From Xanthobacter sp. YC-JY1 (GTDB taxonomy: Bacteria > Pseudomonadota > Alphaproteobacteria > Rhizobiales > Xanthobacteraceae), in contig NZ_CP032674.1 in NCBI RefSeq assembly GCF_021730305.1, forward strand, positions 605,001-669,000: 64,000 bases of DNA, given 5' to 3'. Below are positions 1-7,945 of the stretch, one piece after another; positions within the stretch are counted from its first letter, which is position 1, and every line of letters starts with the position of its first letter. The position numbers were made by a program, and so were the translations under genes. The notes under the pieces were generated by a model that was given only the letters and a program-made list of their open reading frames with translations, was not told the origin of the DNA and did not search any database.

Positions 1-121
1 TCTTGCCGAAGATGGCGAGGATGCCCTCGGGCGCGATGGCGCCGGAGGCGATTGCGGCGGCAAGACCCGACACGTCGTCGGGGCTTGCCGTGGGGATGCG
101 ATGGACCTTGGCTGTGGGCAT
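1..121 (-). CDS. Ring-opening amidohydrolase (cyanuric acid hydrolase/barbiturase family), N-terminal part only
   Basis: Partial gene whose first 40 codons lie in the window. The protein starts MPTAKVHRIPTASPDDVSGL and continues to IAPEGILAIFGK, which fits the N-terminus of the AtzD/TrzD cyanuric acid hydrolase and barbiturase family (arginine-isoleucine-proline, then an Asp-Val-Ser-Gly-Leu stretch, then a Gly-Lys before the usual Thr-Glu-Gly-Asn). The family opens cyclic ureide rings hydrolytically. The ATG at 121 is 8 bp after the stop of the permease gene, so it is the last visible gene of the minus-strand operon. Catalytic Ser/Lys residues are outside the window, so substrate (cyanurate, barbiturate or another ring) cannot be decided. 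Confidence 0.72.
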   Translation of the reverse strand, partial: MPTAKVHRIPTASPDDVSGLAAAIASGAIAPEGILAIFGK

Positions 122-129
122 GGCGTGTC

Positions 130-903
130 TCAGGCGAAGCCCGCATCGTCCTTGCGCCGCGCCCAGCCGATCACCCGCCCTTCGATGAGGGAGAAGATGG
201 CGTAGAGGCCGACGCCCAGCAGCGCCAGCACGAGCAGCCCGGCGAAGACGAGGGGCACATCGAAGGAGGAAGAGGCGATCATCATGAGGTTGCCGATGCC
301 CTGGTTCGAGGCCACCGTCTCGGCGATCACGGTGCCCACGAAGGCGAGCGTCACGGACACCTTCAGGGAGGCGAAGAAATAGGGCATGGCGCGGGGCAGG
401 CCGACATTGAACAGAATGTCGAGCTTGGTGGCCCTGAGCGCCTTCATCACGTCCTCCAGCTCCGGCTCCGTGGTGGCAAGGCCGGTGGCGACGTTCACGA
501 CGATTGGGAAGAGGCTCATGATCATGGCGGTGAGCACCGCCGGCACCGTGCCCGCCCCGAACCACAGGACGAAGATCGGCACGACCGCCACCTTCGGGAT
601 GGAGGAGAAGCCGATCAGCAGCGGATAGCCGGTGTCATAGGCGAGGCGCGAGGAGCCGATGAGCACGCCCAGCAGCACACCGGAGATGATGCCGAGGGCG
701 AAGCCCACCAGCGTGGTGTAGAGCGTCTGCACCGTGTGCGGCCAAATGGCGGGAGCCTGCAGCCAGAGTGTTTCGAACACCTGGCTCGGCCGCGGCAGGA
801 CGATCTCTTTGATGTGGAAGATCACGCAGGCGAGTTCCCAGACGACGAAGAAGCCGATGATGACGGCAGCTGAATTCAGGCGGCGGCGCAGGGCGTAGGT
901 CAT
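130..903 (-). CDS. NitT/TauT (SsuC)-type ABC transporter permease
   Basis: A 257-aa hydrophobic protein with about six membrane segments and the binding-protein-dependent transport fold. The characteristic cytoplasmic EAA loop is visible around the stretch VMKALRATKLDILFNVGLP. Start chosen at 903 (MTYALRRRLN); the open frame runs further upstream but only over the ATPase gene, and the ATG overlaps the ATPase stop by 4 bp (ATGA), the normal sign of coupled translation. It would form the channel for the periplasmic binding protein at 4083-5123 and the ATPase at 900-1727. Substrate not shown by sequence; operon context suggests a nitrogen heterocycle or ureide. Confidence 0.9.
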   Translation of the reverse strand: MTYALRRRLNSAAVIIGFFVVWELACVIFHIKEIVLPRPSQVFETLWLQAPAIWPHTVQTLYTTLVGFALGIISGVLLGVLIGSSRLAYDTGYPLLIGFSSIPKVAVVPIFVLWFGAGTVPAVLTAMIMSLFPIVVNVATGLATTEPELEDVMKALRATKLDILFNVGLPRAMPYFFASLKVSVTLAFVGTVIAETVASNQGIGNLMMIASSSFDVPLVFAGLLVLALLGVGLYAIFSLIEGRVIGWARRKDDAGFA

Positions 904-1727
904 GCGGCGCTCTCCACTGCGGCGTCGGGCGCGCGGGCTGAAACGATGAGTTCGCGCAAACGCTGGGTGAGGGAGACGAAGCCCGGTTCGTAGGTCATCT
1001 CGATGGTGCGGGGGCGGACGAAATCCACCGCGCAATCCTCGACGATCCGGCCCGGCCGGGCGCGCATGACGCAGACGCGATTGGCGAGGTAGCCGGCTTC
1101 CTTGAGATCATGGGTGACGAGCAGCACGGTCGGCCGGCGCGTCAGCCAAAGGTCCTGAAGGATCGCCCACAATTCCTCGCGGGTGAACTGGTCGAGGGCG
1201 CCGAACGGCTCGTCCAGCATCAGGAGCTGGGGGTCGTGGATCAGCGCGCGGCAGAGCGAGGCGCGCTGGAGCATGCCGCCGGAGAGCTGCCAGGGAAACT
1301 TGTCGCCGAAGCCTGCGAGGCCGACCTGTTCCAGCAGGGCGTCGGCGCGGTCGCGGAACTCGGTCTTCTTCTTGGCGCGATATTGCTGCCGGAAGGGCGG
1401 CACGATCTTCAGCGGCAGCATCACGTTCTGGCGGATGGTGAGCCAGGGCAGCAGGGTCGGGTTCTGGAAGGCCATGCCCACCCGCACCGGCTCGGCGCCG
1501 ACCTCGCGCTGGGCCACGAACACCCAGCCGGCCGAGGCGGGGATCAGCCCTGTCACCAGCTTGAGGATCGTGGACTTGCCGCAGCCGGAGGGGCCGACGA
1601 GGGCGACGAAATCGCCCTTGCCGACCTTGAGATTGGTGGTGCCGAGCGCCTCCACTGTACGATCGCCGTGGCCATAGGTGAGGCGCACGTCCTGGAGATG
1701 GACGAAGGGAGGGGCATCCTCATTCAT
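900..1727 (-). CDS. NitT/TauT (SsuB)-type ABC transporter ATP-binding protein
   Basis: A 275-aa ABC ATPase. Walker A GPSGCGKS is at about residues 45-52, the signature LSGGM at about 148-152, and Walker B LLMLDEP at about 168-174, followed by the H-loop VTHD. Start taken at 1727 (MNEDAPPFVH): the longer open frame is read-through antisense to the next gene, and this ATG overlaps the amidohydrolase stop by 4 bp. It energises the permease immediately downstream. The order amidohydrolase-ATPase-permease with two 4-bp overlaps implies one transcript. Confidence 0.93.
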   Translation of the reverse strand: MNEDAPPFVHLQDVRLTYGHGDRTVEALGTTNLKVGKGDFVALVGPSGCGKSTILKLVTGLIPASAGWVFVAQREVGAEPVRVGMAFQNPTLLPWLTIRQNVMLPLKIVPPFRQQYRAKKKTEFRDRADALLEQVGLAGFGDKFPWQLSGGMLQRASLCRALIHDPQLLMLDEPFGALDQFTREELWAILQDLWLTRRPTVLLVTHDLKEAGYLANRVCVMRARPGRIVEDCAVDFVRPRTIEMTYEPGFVSLTQRLRELIVSARAPDAAVESAA

Positions 1728-3160
1728 GCCGCCGCCTCCGGCCGGTGGGCGATGACGGCCGCCATGGTCTCGTCCGTGTGCAGCGGCTTCGCCTCTGGCA
1801 TCTGCTGGATGGCGTGGACCGAGCGACCGTGGCCCTTCGTCTCCGCCACCAGCGCGCGATCCTTCATCACGAAGCGACCGCGCACCATGGTATGGCGCGG
1901 CAGGCCCACCACGCCCCGTCCGTCCCAGGGGGAGATCTTGGAGCGGGACTGGAGATCGGCATCGCGCAGCGTCCAGGCGTGGTTCAGGTCCACGAAGGCG
2001 AGGTCCGCGTCGGCGCCGGGCAGGATCGCGCCCTTCTTCGGGTAGAGCCCCCACACCTCGGCCGGGTTCACCGCGCTCCAGCGCACATAGTCGCGGATGT
2101 CGTAGCGGCCGGCCGCCACCTCGGTGAGCATGAGCGGCATCTGCGTCTCGACGCCGGGGAAGCCGCAATCCACGCTCCAGATGTCGGCGCGGGTCTTCTC
2201 CTCCGGCGTGTGTGGGGCGTGATCGGTGGCGATCATGTCGATGGTGCCGTCGAGGAGGCCGGCCCAGAGCGGTTCGTTGTTCACGCTTTCGCGCACCGGC
2301 GGGTTGACGCGGATGATGCCGCGGCAGCGGGCGTAATCGTCCTCGCCCAGCATCAGGTAATGCGGGCAGGTCTCGCCGGTGATGTCGACGCCGCGCGCCT
2401 TGGCATCGCGCAGCGGGCCGAGTTCTGCGGCGGAGGAAATGTGCAGGATGTGGATGCGCGCGCCGGTCCATTCGGCGAGGATGGCGGCGCGGGCCACGGC
2501 TTCCACCGCCACAACGGCGGGGCGGGAGGCGAGATGGGCGAGCGGATCGTTGCGGCCACTCTCGGTCAGGCGCTTCTGGCGCCGTTCCATCACCGAATTG
2601 GTCTCGGCATGCAGCGAGATGCGCTTGCCGGTGGGCGCCACCATCTCGAACGCCTCCAGCATGGCCCCCGTGGAGGGCGTCGGGATGCGGCCGAAGGTGT
2701 TCCCCATGTAGCACTTGAAGCCGATGATCCCGGCCTCGATCAGCTCAGGCACCTTGTCGATGGTGTCCTCGCCGAGCACCGCATAGAGGCCGTAGTCCAC
2801 ATGCGCCTTGGAGGCGGCGATGGCGTGCTTCTCCTTGAGCGTCTCCCCATCCGCCACGGTGGGGATGGTGTTGGGCATGTCGAACACGGTGGTCACGCCA
2901 CCGAACGCCGCGGCGGCGGTGCCGCTCTCGAAGTCTTCCTTGTGGGTGTAGCCGGGATCGCGGAAGTGCACATGCACGTCGATGGCGCCGGGCAGGATGT
3001 GGAGGCCCGTGGCGTCGAAGGTCTCCTTCGCCTCCGGCATGGCATCGGGCGCGCCCACGGCGACGATCGTCTCGCCGCGGATGGCGATGGAGGCCTCGAT
3101 GACCGTCTCGGGGGAGACGATGCGCCCGCCATGGATGACGAGATCGACCGGTTCGTTCAT
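1724..3160 (-). CDS. Allantoinase/dihydropyrimidinase-like cyclic amidohydrolase
   Basis: A 478-aa member of the dihydroorotase/allantoinase branch of the amidohydrolase superfamily. Metal ligands can be read directly: D61-x-H63-x-H65 in DVHVHFRDPG, carboxylated-lysine candidate K149 in GFKCYMG, H184 in SLHAE, H240 in HILHISS and catalytic D313 in ATDHAPH. It is expected to hydrolyse a cyclic amide or ureide in the cytoplasm. Start at 3160 has a strong AGGAGG ribosome site and lies 10 bp after the SDR stop. Next to a ring-opening amidohydrolase and an isochorismatase-like amidase it probably acts in stepwise ureide breakdown; true allantoinase activity is not proven. Confidence 0.85.
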   Translation of the reverse strand: MNEPVDLVIHGGRIVSPETVIEASIAIRGETIVAVGAPDAMPEAKETFDATGLHILPGAIDVHVHFRDPGYTHKEDFESGTAAAAFGGVTTVFDMPNTIPTVADGETLKEKHAIAASKAHVDYGLYAVLGEDTIDKVPELIEAGIIGFKCYMGNTFGRIPTPSTGAMLEAFEMVAPTGKRISLHAETNSVMERRQKRLTESGRNDPLAHLASRPAVVAVEAVARAAILAEWTGARIHILHISSAAELGPLRDAKARGVDITGETCPHYLMLGEDDYARCRGIIRVNPPVRESVNNEPLWAGLLDGTIDMIATDHAPHTPEEKTRADIWSVDCGFPGVETQMPLMLTEVAAGRYDIRDYVRWSAVNPAEVWGLYPKKGAILPGADADLAFVDLNHAWTLRDADLQSRSKISPWDGRGVVGLPRHTMVRGRFVMKDRALVAETKGHGRSVHAIQQMPEAKPLHTDETMAAVIAHRPEAAA

Positions 3161-3170
3161 GTCATCCTCC

Positions 3171-3962
3171 TCAGAGCATCGCCCAGCCGCCGTCGACCGG
3201 CATGTCGATGCCGGTGAGCTGGCGGGATACGTCGCTGGCGAGGAACAGGCAGGCATTGGCCACGTCCTCGTCGGTGGTCACGCGGCGCAGCGCATAGTCC
3301 GCCGCGTGGCGGGCCATGGCTTCCTCCAGCGTGATGGAGAGCTTCTTCGCCATGTCGGCGCAGACCTTCTCGCGGAAGCGCGGGCCGTCCACCATGCCGG
3401 GCTCCACGCAGTTCACGTTGATGTTGTGCTGGCCCACCTCCAGCGCGAAGCTCTTGGTGACGCCACGCAGTCCCCATTTGGAGGCCGAATAGGCCATGCG
3501 CCCGGCCCGCCCGCGCATGCCGAAGGTGCCGCCCACATTGACGATCTTGCCATAGCGGCGCTCGATCATGGTGGGCAGCACGGCGCGCATGGTGTGGAAG
3601 CAGCCGTTCATGTTGAGGGTGACGATCTCGTCGAACTCCGCGGGCGTCGTCTCCACGCCGGTCTTGCCGATGGGGCCGGAGCCGCCGGCCACGTTGACGA
3701 GGATGTCCACCGTGCCGAAGGCTTCGACCGTCCGTGCGGCGGCGGCATCGCAGGCATCGGCGTCGGTCAGGTCGCAGGCGATGACGATGGCCTCGGCGCC
3801 GGCAGCGCGCAGCTCGTCGGCGATCGGCGCGATGGCCGCCGTGTCACGGCCGATGAGGGCGAGGCGGCAGCCTTCGGCCGCGAAGGCGCGGGTGATGGCG
3901 GCGCCCATGCCCTTGGCGGGGCCGGTGATCAGCGCGACGCGATCCTTGAGCTTGAGATCCAT
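3171..3962 (-). CDS. Short-chain dehydrogenase/reductase
   Basis: A 263-aa classical SDR. The cofactor motif T13-G-x3-G-x-G20 is TGPAKGMG, the NAG-type motif is NVAGG near residue 90, and the catalytic Y158-x3-K162 is YSASK. Odd point: the position 13 residues before the Tyr, where the catalytic Ser normally sits, reads Gly in NVGGTFG; Thr146 beside it may substitute, or the enzyme may have altered activity. It would reduce or oxidise a small alcohol/ketone with NAD(P). An oxidoreductase is not needed for simple cyanurate hydrolysis, so its presence argues that the pathway substrate is something else or is substituted. Confidence 0.88.
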   Translation of the reverse strand: MDLKLKDRVALITGPAKGMGAAITRAFAAEGCRLALIGRDTAAIAPIADELRAAGAEAIVIACDLTDADACDAAAARTVEAFGTVDILVNVAGGSGPIGKTGVETTPAEFDEIVTLNMNGCFHTMRAVLPTMIERRYGKIVNVGGTFGMRGRAGRMAYSASKWGLRGVTKSFALEVGQHNINVNCVEPGMVDGPRFREKVCADMAKKLSITLEEAMARHAADYALRRVTTDEDVANACLFLASDVSRQLTGIDMPVDGGWAML

Positions 3963-4048
3963 GGGAGGTCCGTTGGGTAGGGGGCGGGCGCCGCTCCGCT
4001 CGCGGGAGCGGCGCCGGGTCGGGACGTCGGAACGTCTGGTTCAGGACT

Positions 4049-4090
4049 GCTCGTTCAGAACAGCTCGTTCAGAACAGCTCGTTCAGAACA
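4049..4090. repeat. Three tandem copies of a 14-bp unit at the 3' end of the binding-protein gene
   Basis: The unit GCTCGTTCAGAACA occurs three times head to tail at 4049-4062, 4063-4076 and 4077-4090. The last copy contains the stop codon and the last two codons of the substrate-binding protein gene read on the minus strand, so the repeat duplicates the gene terminus into the intergenic space. It looks like a local slippage or duplication and is a candidate variable-number repeat. Confidence 0.9.
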
Positions 4091-5123
4091 GCTTCTTGGG
4101 CAGGTCCGCCACCGGCGGCAGGAAGGCGGGATCGAAGATCTGTGAGGCCTTCGGCGTGGTGGGCAGCTTGTTGGCGTCCACCAGGATGTCGATGGAGTCC
4201 TGGAGGCGCTTCATGTCCACGTTGCCGAGGCCGATCTTGGCGATCTCCGGGTGGTTCATCTCCGCCTTCAGGGTGGCGTCGAGGCGCTCCTTCTCCACCG
4301 GGATCTTGATGAGCGGCTCACGCTTGGCGACGGCGGCCACGGCGGCGTCCGGGTCCTTCAGGGTGTCGATGACGCCCTTGTTGAGGGCGCGCAGGAAGCC
4401 CTTGATGGCCTCGGGATTGTTCTTGATGAGATCAGCGGAGACGATGATGCCGTTGGAATAAAGATCCATGCCGTAATCGCCGAAGTTGATGTAGCGCAGC
4501 TTGTCATCGCCGGCGCCGATCAGCTTGGCGGAGAAGCGGATGGTGTTCACATAGCCGAACACGCCGTCCACCTGGCCCTGCATCAGCATCTGCTCGCGCA
4601 GGTTGGGCTGCATGTTGGTGATCTTGATACCGGAGCAGTCGATCTTCGCCATCTTGCAGAAGGCCGGGAAGAGCTTCAGCGCGCCGTCATTGGCCGCGCC
4701 GCCGAGCGTCTTGCCTTCCAGATCCTTGGGCGTCTTGATCGGGCTGTCCGCCTTCACCGCGATGGTGAAGGGCGGCTGGTTGAACATGATGTAGACGGCG
4801 ACCGGGGCGCCCTCCGGCTTCTTGGCGGCGAGCTCGATGAGCGCGTTCACGTCGCCGAAGCCCATGTCATAGGTGCCGTTCGCCACCAGCGGCACCGCGG
4901 CGCCGGAGCCGTTGCCCTGGTCGAAGGTGACGTCCAGGCCCTCCGCCTTGAAGTATCCGCGGTCCTGAGCCAGGAAGAACATGCCCTGCGGGCCCTGATA
5001 CTTCCAGTTGAGCACCATCTTCAGCTTGGTGTCGGCGAGGGCCGGCAGGCCGGCGGCGGCCGTCGAGGCGACGCCGAGGGCAAGGGCAAGCGCAAGGCGT
5101 CGCGAGAGTGTCCGGAGTGTCAT
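4083..5123 (-). CDS. NMT1/SsuA-type periplasmic substrate-binding protein
   Basis: A 346-aa protein with an N-terminal Sec signal peptide (basic start, long Leu/Ala core, cleavage likely after PALA near residue 30) followed by the NMT1/ThiY-like two-lobe fold: TKLKMVLNWKYQGPQG, then FFLAQDRGYFKAEGLDV. This fold carries pyrimidine precursors, nitrate, taurine or sulfonates. It is the solute receptor for the ABC permease and ATPase further along the operon. It begins 24 bp after the isochorismatase-like gene and is separated from the SDR gene by about 120 bp that includes the 14-bp repeats. Confidence 0.9.
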   Translation of the reverse strand: MTLRTLSRRLALALALGVASTAAAGLPALADTKLKMVLNWKYQGPQGMFFLAQDRGYFKAEGLDVTFDQGNGSGAAVPLVANGTYDMGFGDVNALIELAAKKPEGAPVAVYIMFNQPPFTIAVKADSPIKTPKDLEGKTLGGAANDGALKLFPAFCKMAKIDCSGIKITNMQPNLREQMLMQGQVDGVFGYVNTIRFSAKLIGAGDDKLRYINFGDYGMDLYSNGIIVSADLIKNNPEAIKGFLRALNKGVIDTLKDPDAAVAAVAKREPLIKIPVEKERLDATLKAEMNHPEIAKIGLGNVDMKRLQDSIDILVDANKLPTTPKASQIFDPAFLPPVADLPKKLF

Positions 5124-5147
5124 TCTGAAGGTCCCGTCTGGCTCTGG

Positions 5148-5891
5148 TTATTGTTGAGGCTGGTCTTCAAGGGCGGCGAGGAGGTCGCCGCTCGAAAGCG
5201 TCACGCCATAGAGCTGGCGCACGAGGAAGAGGATGGCGTCCGACACATAGGCCGGTGAGACGGTGGCGCAGGCGTCTTCGACCAGCAGGCAGCCATAGCC
5301 GCGAAAGCTCGCGTCACAGAGCGTGGAGAACACGCAGCGGTCGATGTTGACGCCCGAGAACAGCAGCGTGTCGATGCCGCGGTTGCGCAGGATGGAGTCC
5401 AGCTCGTTGTCGTGGAAGCCGGACAGGCGATGCTTGTGCACCACGAGGTCGCCCGGCTCCGGCGCCAGCGCGTCGATGGTCGCGGCGCCCCAGTCGCCTT
5501 CCACGAGAATGCGCCCGCGCCCTTCCACCGAGGGATCGGCATAGACGGGCCGCGTGCCCGCGCCCGACGCCTTGGCGAGGAGCGGGGCCGAAAGCTCCGC
5601 ACGGTCCGCCCGCACCCCCCAGTTCACGAAGATCACCGGCAGGCCCGCCGCCCGCGCGGCCGTCATCAGCGCCTGAAGGCGCGGCACGATGGCGAGGAGC
5701 GGTGAGGGATCGACGCCGAGGCGGGGAAACCAGCCATCGGGTTCGAGAAAATCGTTCTGCATGTCCACGATGACCAGCGCGGAGCGGGCGAGGTCGATCT
5801 CGGCCGGCTGCGGCGCGCCGGGGATCGTGACCGGCCGGGGCGTGGGCACGGGACGGGCGAAGCGCAGCGGGGGAGGGCTGGACAGGGACAT
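5148..5891 (-). CDS. Isochorismatase-like cysteine amidase (possible biuret/ureide amidohydrolase)
   Basis: A 247-aa cysteine hydrolase. The catalytic triad of the family is visible: D43 in IVDMQNDF, K153 in VHKHRLSGF and C186 in GVNIDRCVFSTLCD, the last preceded by the usual cis-peptide region. Relatives include biuret hydrolase, ureidoacrylate amidohydrolase and N-carbamoylsarcosine amidase. First gene of the operon and divergent from the LysR gene. In the cyanurate pathway a biuret hydrolase of this family follows ring opening, which fits this context, but substrate is inference. An upstream in-frame ATG at 5945 would add 18 residues; neither start has a clear ribosome site. Confidence 0.85.
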   Translation of the reverse strand: MSLSSPPPLRFARPVPTPRPVTIPGAPQPAEIDLARSALVIVDMQNDFLEPDGWFPRLGVDPSPLLAIVPRLQALMTAARAAGLPVIFVNWGVRADRAELSAPLLAKASGAGTRPVYADPSVEGRGRILVEGDWGAATIDALAPEPGDLVVHKHRLSGFHDNELDSILRNRGIDTLLFSGVNIDRCVFSTLCDASFRGYGCLLVEDACATVSPAYVSDAILFLVRQLYGVTLSSGDLLAALEDQPQQ

Positions 5892-5985
5892 GGGGCGCTC
5901 GCGGCAGGCTGGAGAGGGGCTCTCCAAACGGATGGAGACTGGCATGGGTCACTGATGCGATCCATTGCCGATTATTCCACATGCT

Positions 5986-6002
5986 GTAGCCTAAAAGGCT
6001 AC
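5986..6002. promoter_or_regulatory. Palindrome in the divergent lysR/operon promoter (probable LysR box)
   Basis: GTAGCCTAAAAGGCTAC is a perfect inverted repeat (6-bp arms, 5-bp centre) containing the T-N11-A pattern bound by LysR-type regulators. It lies between the divergent lysR and isochorismatase genes, 16 bp before the preferred lysR start, so it could serve both autoregulation and activation of the catabolic operon. Confidence 0.6.
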
Positions 6003-6018
6003 GATGGGTGGAGACGGC

Positions 6019-6933
6019 ATGCGGCACCTCAGATTCCTGCGCTACATGGACGAGGTGGCGCGCACCGGCTCCATCCGCGGTGCGGCCGACCGGCTCAACG
6101 TGACGCCCTCCGCCCTCAACCGGCGCATCATGGATCTGGAGGAGGAACTGGGGCTGAAGCTGCTGGAGCGGCGCCCCCGCGGCGTTCGCCTCACCTCGGC
6201 CGGCGAGGTCTTCCTCACCTATGTGCGCGAGCAGCTGAATGACGCCGACCGGATGCGCTCGCAGCTCGAGGATCTGCGCGGCCTGCGCCGGGGCACGGTG
6301 CGGATTGCCTGCAGCCAGGCGCTGGCCCACGATTTCCTGCCCCGGCAGATCGGCGCCTTCCGCAAGCGCTATCCGCTGATGACGTTCGAGGTGATGGTGG
6401 TGGACCATGAGCGGGCCATGGGCCTGCTGGTGGACTATGTGGTGGACCTCATCCTCGTCTTCCGCCCGCCCTTCCTCGGGCGCCTCAGGCCGATCATGAC
6501 CCTGCCGCAGCGGCTCGTGGCGCTGATGAATGCGGACCACCCGCTCGCCCGCAAGGCGAAGCTGCGCCTCGCCGACTGCACTGGTCATCCCCTCGCCTTA
6601 CCGGAATTCTCCACCGGCGGGCGGCAGATGATCGAGGAGCGCCTCTCCCGCGCGGGGCTCAAGCTGTCGGTGGCGGCCGAGACCAATTCCTTCGAGCTGC
6701 TGCGCGGCCTCGTCGCCCATACCGGCATGATCTCGTTCCAGATCGAGATCGGTGCCGAGCCGGACGCCATGCCGCCCGGCATAGTCGTGCGCCCGGTGGA
6801 CGAGCGCGACCTGCCGAGCGCCGACCTCGTGCTGGGCCAGCTGCGCGACCGCAACCTGCCTCTGCCCAGCGCCCAGTTCGCCGAGCACCTGGCGGGCGCG
6901 TTGCGCGGGCGCATGGAGGTGCCGGCGGGGTAG
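6019..6933 (+). CDS. LysR-family transcriptional regulator
   Basis: A 304-aa LysR protein. The N-terminal winged helix-turn-helix is clear (GSIRGAADRLNVTPSALNRR, then LEEELGLKLLERRPRGVRLT), followed by a periplasmic-binding-like effector domain. Start placed at 6019 because GGTGGAG sits 6 bp before it; the upstream ATG at 6004 lacks a ribosome site. Divergent transcription from the ureide operon with a shared palindrome makes it the probable pathway regulator, responding to the substrate or an intermediate. Convergent with the SnoaL-like gene. Confidence 0.9.
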   Translation: MRHLRFLRYMDEVARTGSIRGAADRLNVTPSALNRRIMDLEEELGLKLLERRPRGVRLTSAGEVFLTYVREQLNDADRMRSQLEDLRGLRRGTVRIACSQALAHDFLPRQIGAFRKRYPLMTFEVMVVDHERAMGLLVDYVVDLILVFRPPFLGRLRPIMTLPQRLVALMNADHPLARKAKLRLADCTGHPLALPEFSTGGRQMIEERLSRAGLKLSVAAETNSFELLRGLVAHTGMISFQIEIGAEPDAMPPGIVVRPVDERDLPSADLVLGQLRDRNLPLPSAQFAEHLAGALRGRMEVPAG

Positions 6934-6962
6934 CGCAGGGCCTCCGCTTCTCCGCTGCATCC

Positions 6963-7361
6963 TCAGCCGAGCTTCACCGCCCCGATCTGCATGAGGACGC
7001 CCAGCCGATCCACTTGCAGCCATGCCCGCGTGAGCTTGCCCCGGTCGGCCTCATAGATGGCAATGCCCTGCTGAACCGCGACCTTTCCGGTGGGGGCGAA
7101 GCCGGACAGCGGGCCAAGCTGCGCCGCCTCGAAGCGCCAGCGGACGCATGCCTTTTCACCGACACCGAACAGATCCTCGATTTCGAAGCGAAGGTCGGGA
7201 AAGGCCCCAACCATGCGCTCGATGGTCTGCCGGAATCCGGCCGGACCCTGTTCACCATTGGATCCGATGAAGCCGTCTGACAAATAGTCCGGAAGCCGAT
7301 CGAGCCGGCGCGGATTGAGGCAATCCTCATAGAGGGATCTCACGAGTTCGGTGGGAGTCAT
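6963..7361 (-). CDS. SnoaL-like/ester-cyclase family protein
   Basis: A 132-aa single-domain alpha+beta barrel protein of the NTF2/SnoaL superfamily: N-terminal helix (ELVRSLYEDCLNPRRLDRLPDYLSDGF), then GPAGFRQTIERMVGAFPDLRFEIEDLF and the strand pattern VRWRFEAAQLGPLSGFAPTGKVAVQQG. Members are aldol cyclases, dehydratases or binding proteins; function cannot be assigned. It is divergent from the MarR gene, and its promoter overlaps the two operators, so it is the likely MarR target. Confidence 0.8.
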   Translation of the reverse strand: MTPTELVRSLYEDCLNPRRLDRLPDYLSDGFIGSNGEQGPAGFRQTIERMVGAFPDLRFEIEDLFGVGEKACVRWRFEAAQLGPLSGFAPTGKVAVQQGIAIYEADRGKLTRAWLQVDRLGVLMQIGAVKLG

Positions 7362-7374
7362 GGCCGCGTCCTCA

Positions 7375-7392
7375 TTGACAGTATGTTGTCAA
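7375..7392. promoter_or_regulatory. MarR operator 1
   Basis: TTGACAGTATGTTGTCAA is an almost perfect inverted repeat (TTGACA/TGTCAA) in the gap between the SnoaL-like and MarR genes. A second site with the same arms lies 27 bp away centre to centre. Confidence 0.75.
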
Positions 7393-7402
7393 ATTGTATA
7401 AA

Positions 7403-7418
7403 TGACAGCTTGTTGTCA
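7403..7418. promoter_or_regulatory. MarR operator 2
   Basis: TGACAGCTTGTTGTCA repeats the same TGACA/TGTCA half-sites as the site at 7375-7392. It lies upstream of the GTG start of the MarR gene, so both sites can control both divergent genes. Confidence 0.75.
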
Positions 7419-7446
7419 ATTTGCATCGAAGCCGGGGAAGGCCGTC

Positions 7447-7890
7447 GTGGATCGCAGGAAGAATGAAGAGCTGAGCCGCCTGGTCTGGGACATCCTTCAG
7501 GTGTCCAACCGGCTGGTCGAGGCCGGCAACAGGCTCAGCGCGCGCTTTGGCCTGACGGCTGCGCGATGGCAGGTGATGGGCGTCATCGTCCATGACCCTT
7601 CGACCGTCGCCGATGTGGCGCGGCGTCTCTCCCAAACCCGGCAGAACGTCCAGCGGCTCGCCGATGAAATGGTGCGCCTCGGGCTCGCGGCCTACCATCC
7701 CAATCCGCGGCATGCCCGCGCCAAGCTGCTCGAGCCCACTCCCCAGGGCGCCGATGCCTATCGCATGCTGATGAAGGTGCAGGCCAAATGGATCGAGGCG
7801 CTTTCGACCACCATCCCGGCCGAAGCCATCGCGCCCGCGCACACTCTGCTAGAGGCGCTTGGTTCGGCCTTGGAACGGGGCGAAGGCTGA
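7447..7890 (+). CDS. MarR-family transcriptional regulator
   Basis: A 147-aa winged-helix regulator: VSNRLVEAGNRLSARFGLTAARWQVMGVI is the dimer helix and first DNA-binding helices, and STVADVARRLSQTRQNVQRLADEM is the recognition helix. Start chosen at GTG 7447 because GGGGAAGG precedes it and because the earlier ATG at 7402 would overlap operator 2. The two TGACA-N6-TGTCA operators between it and the SnoaL-like gene suggest autorepression and control of that gene. Convergent with the IclR gene. Confidence 0.88.
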   Translation: MDRRKNEELSRLVWDILQVSNRLVEAGNRLSARFGLTAARWQVMGVIVHDPSTVADVARRLSQTRQNVQRLADEMVRLGLAAYHPNPRHARAKLLEPTPQGADAYRMLMKVQAKWIEALSTTIPAEAIAPAHTLLEALGSALERGEG

Positions 7891-7945
7891 AGCCGGACGT
7901 CAGTTCGGATCGCGGGTGGTGGCCGTATTCCCGGCCAAAATTCGC

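Noticed and set aside
1745-3217. 490-codon plus-strand open frame
   Set aside because: Antisense to the allantoinase-like gene; His/Arg/Gly-rich shadow of a GC-rich coding strand with no family features.
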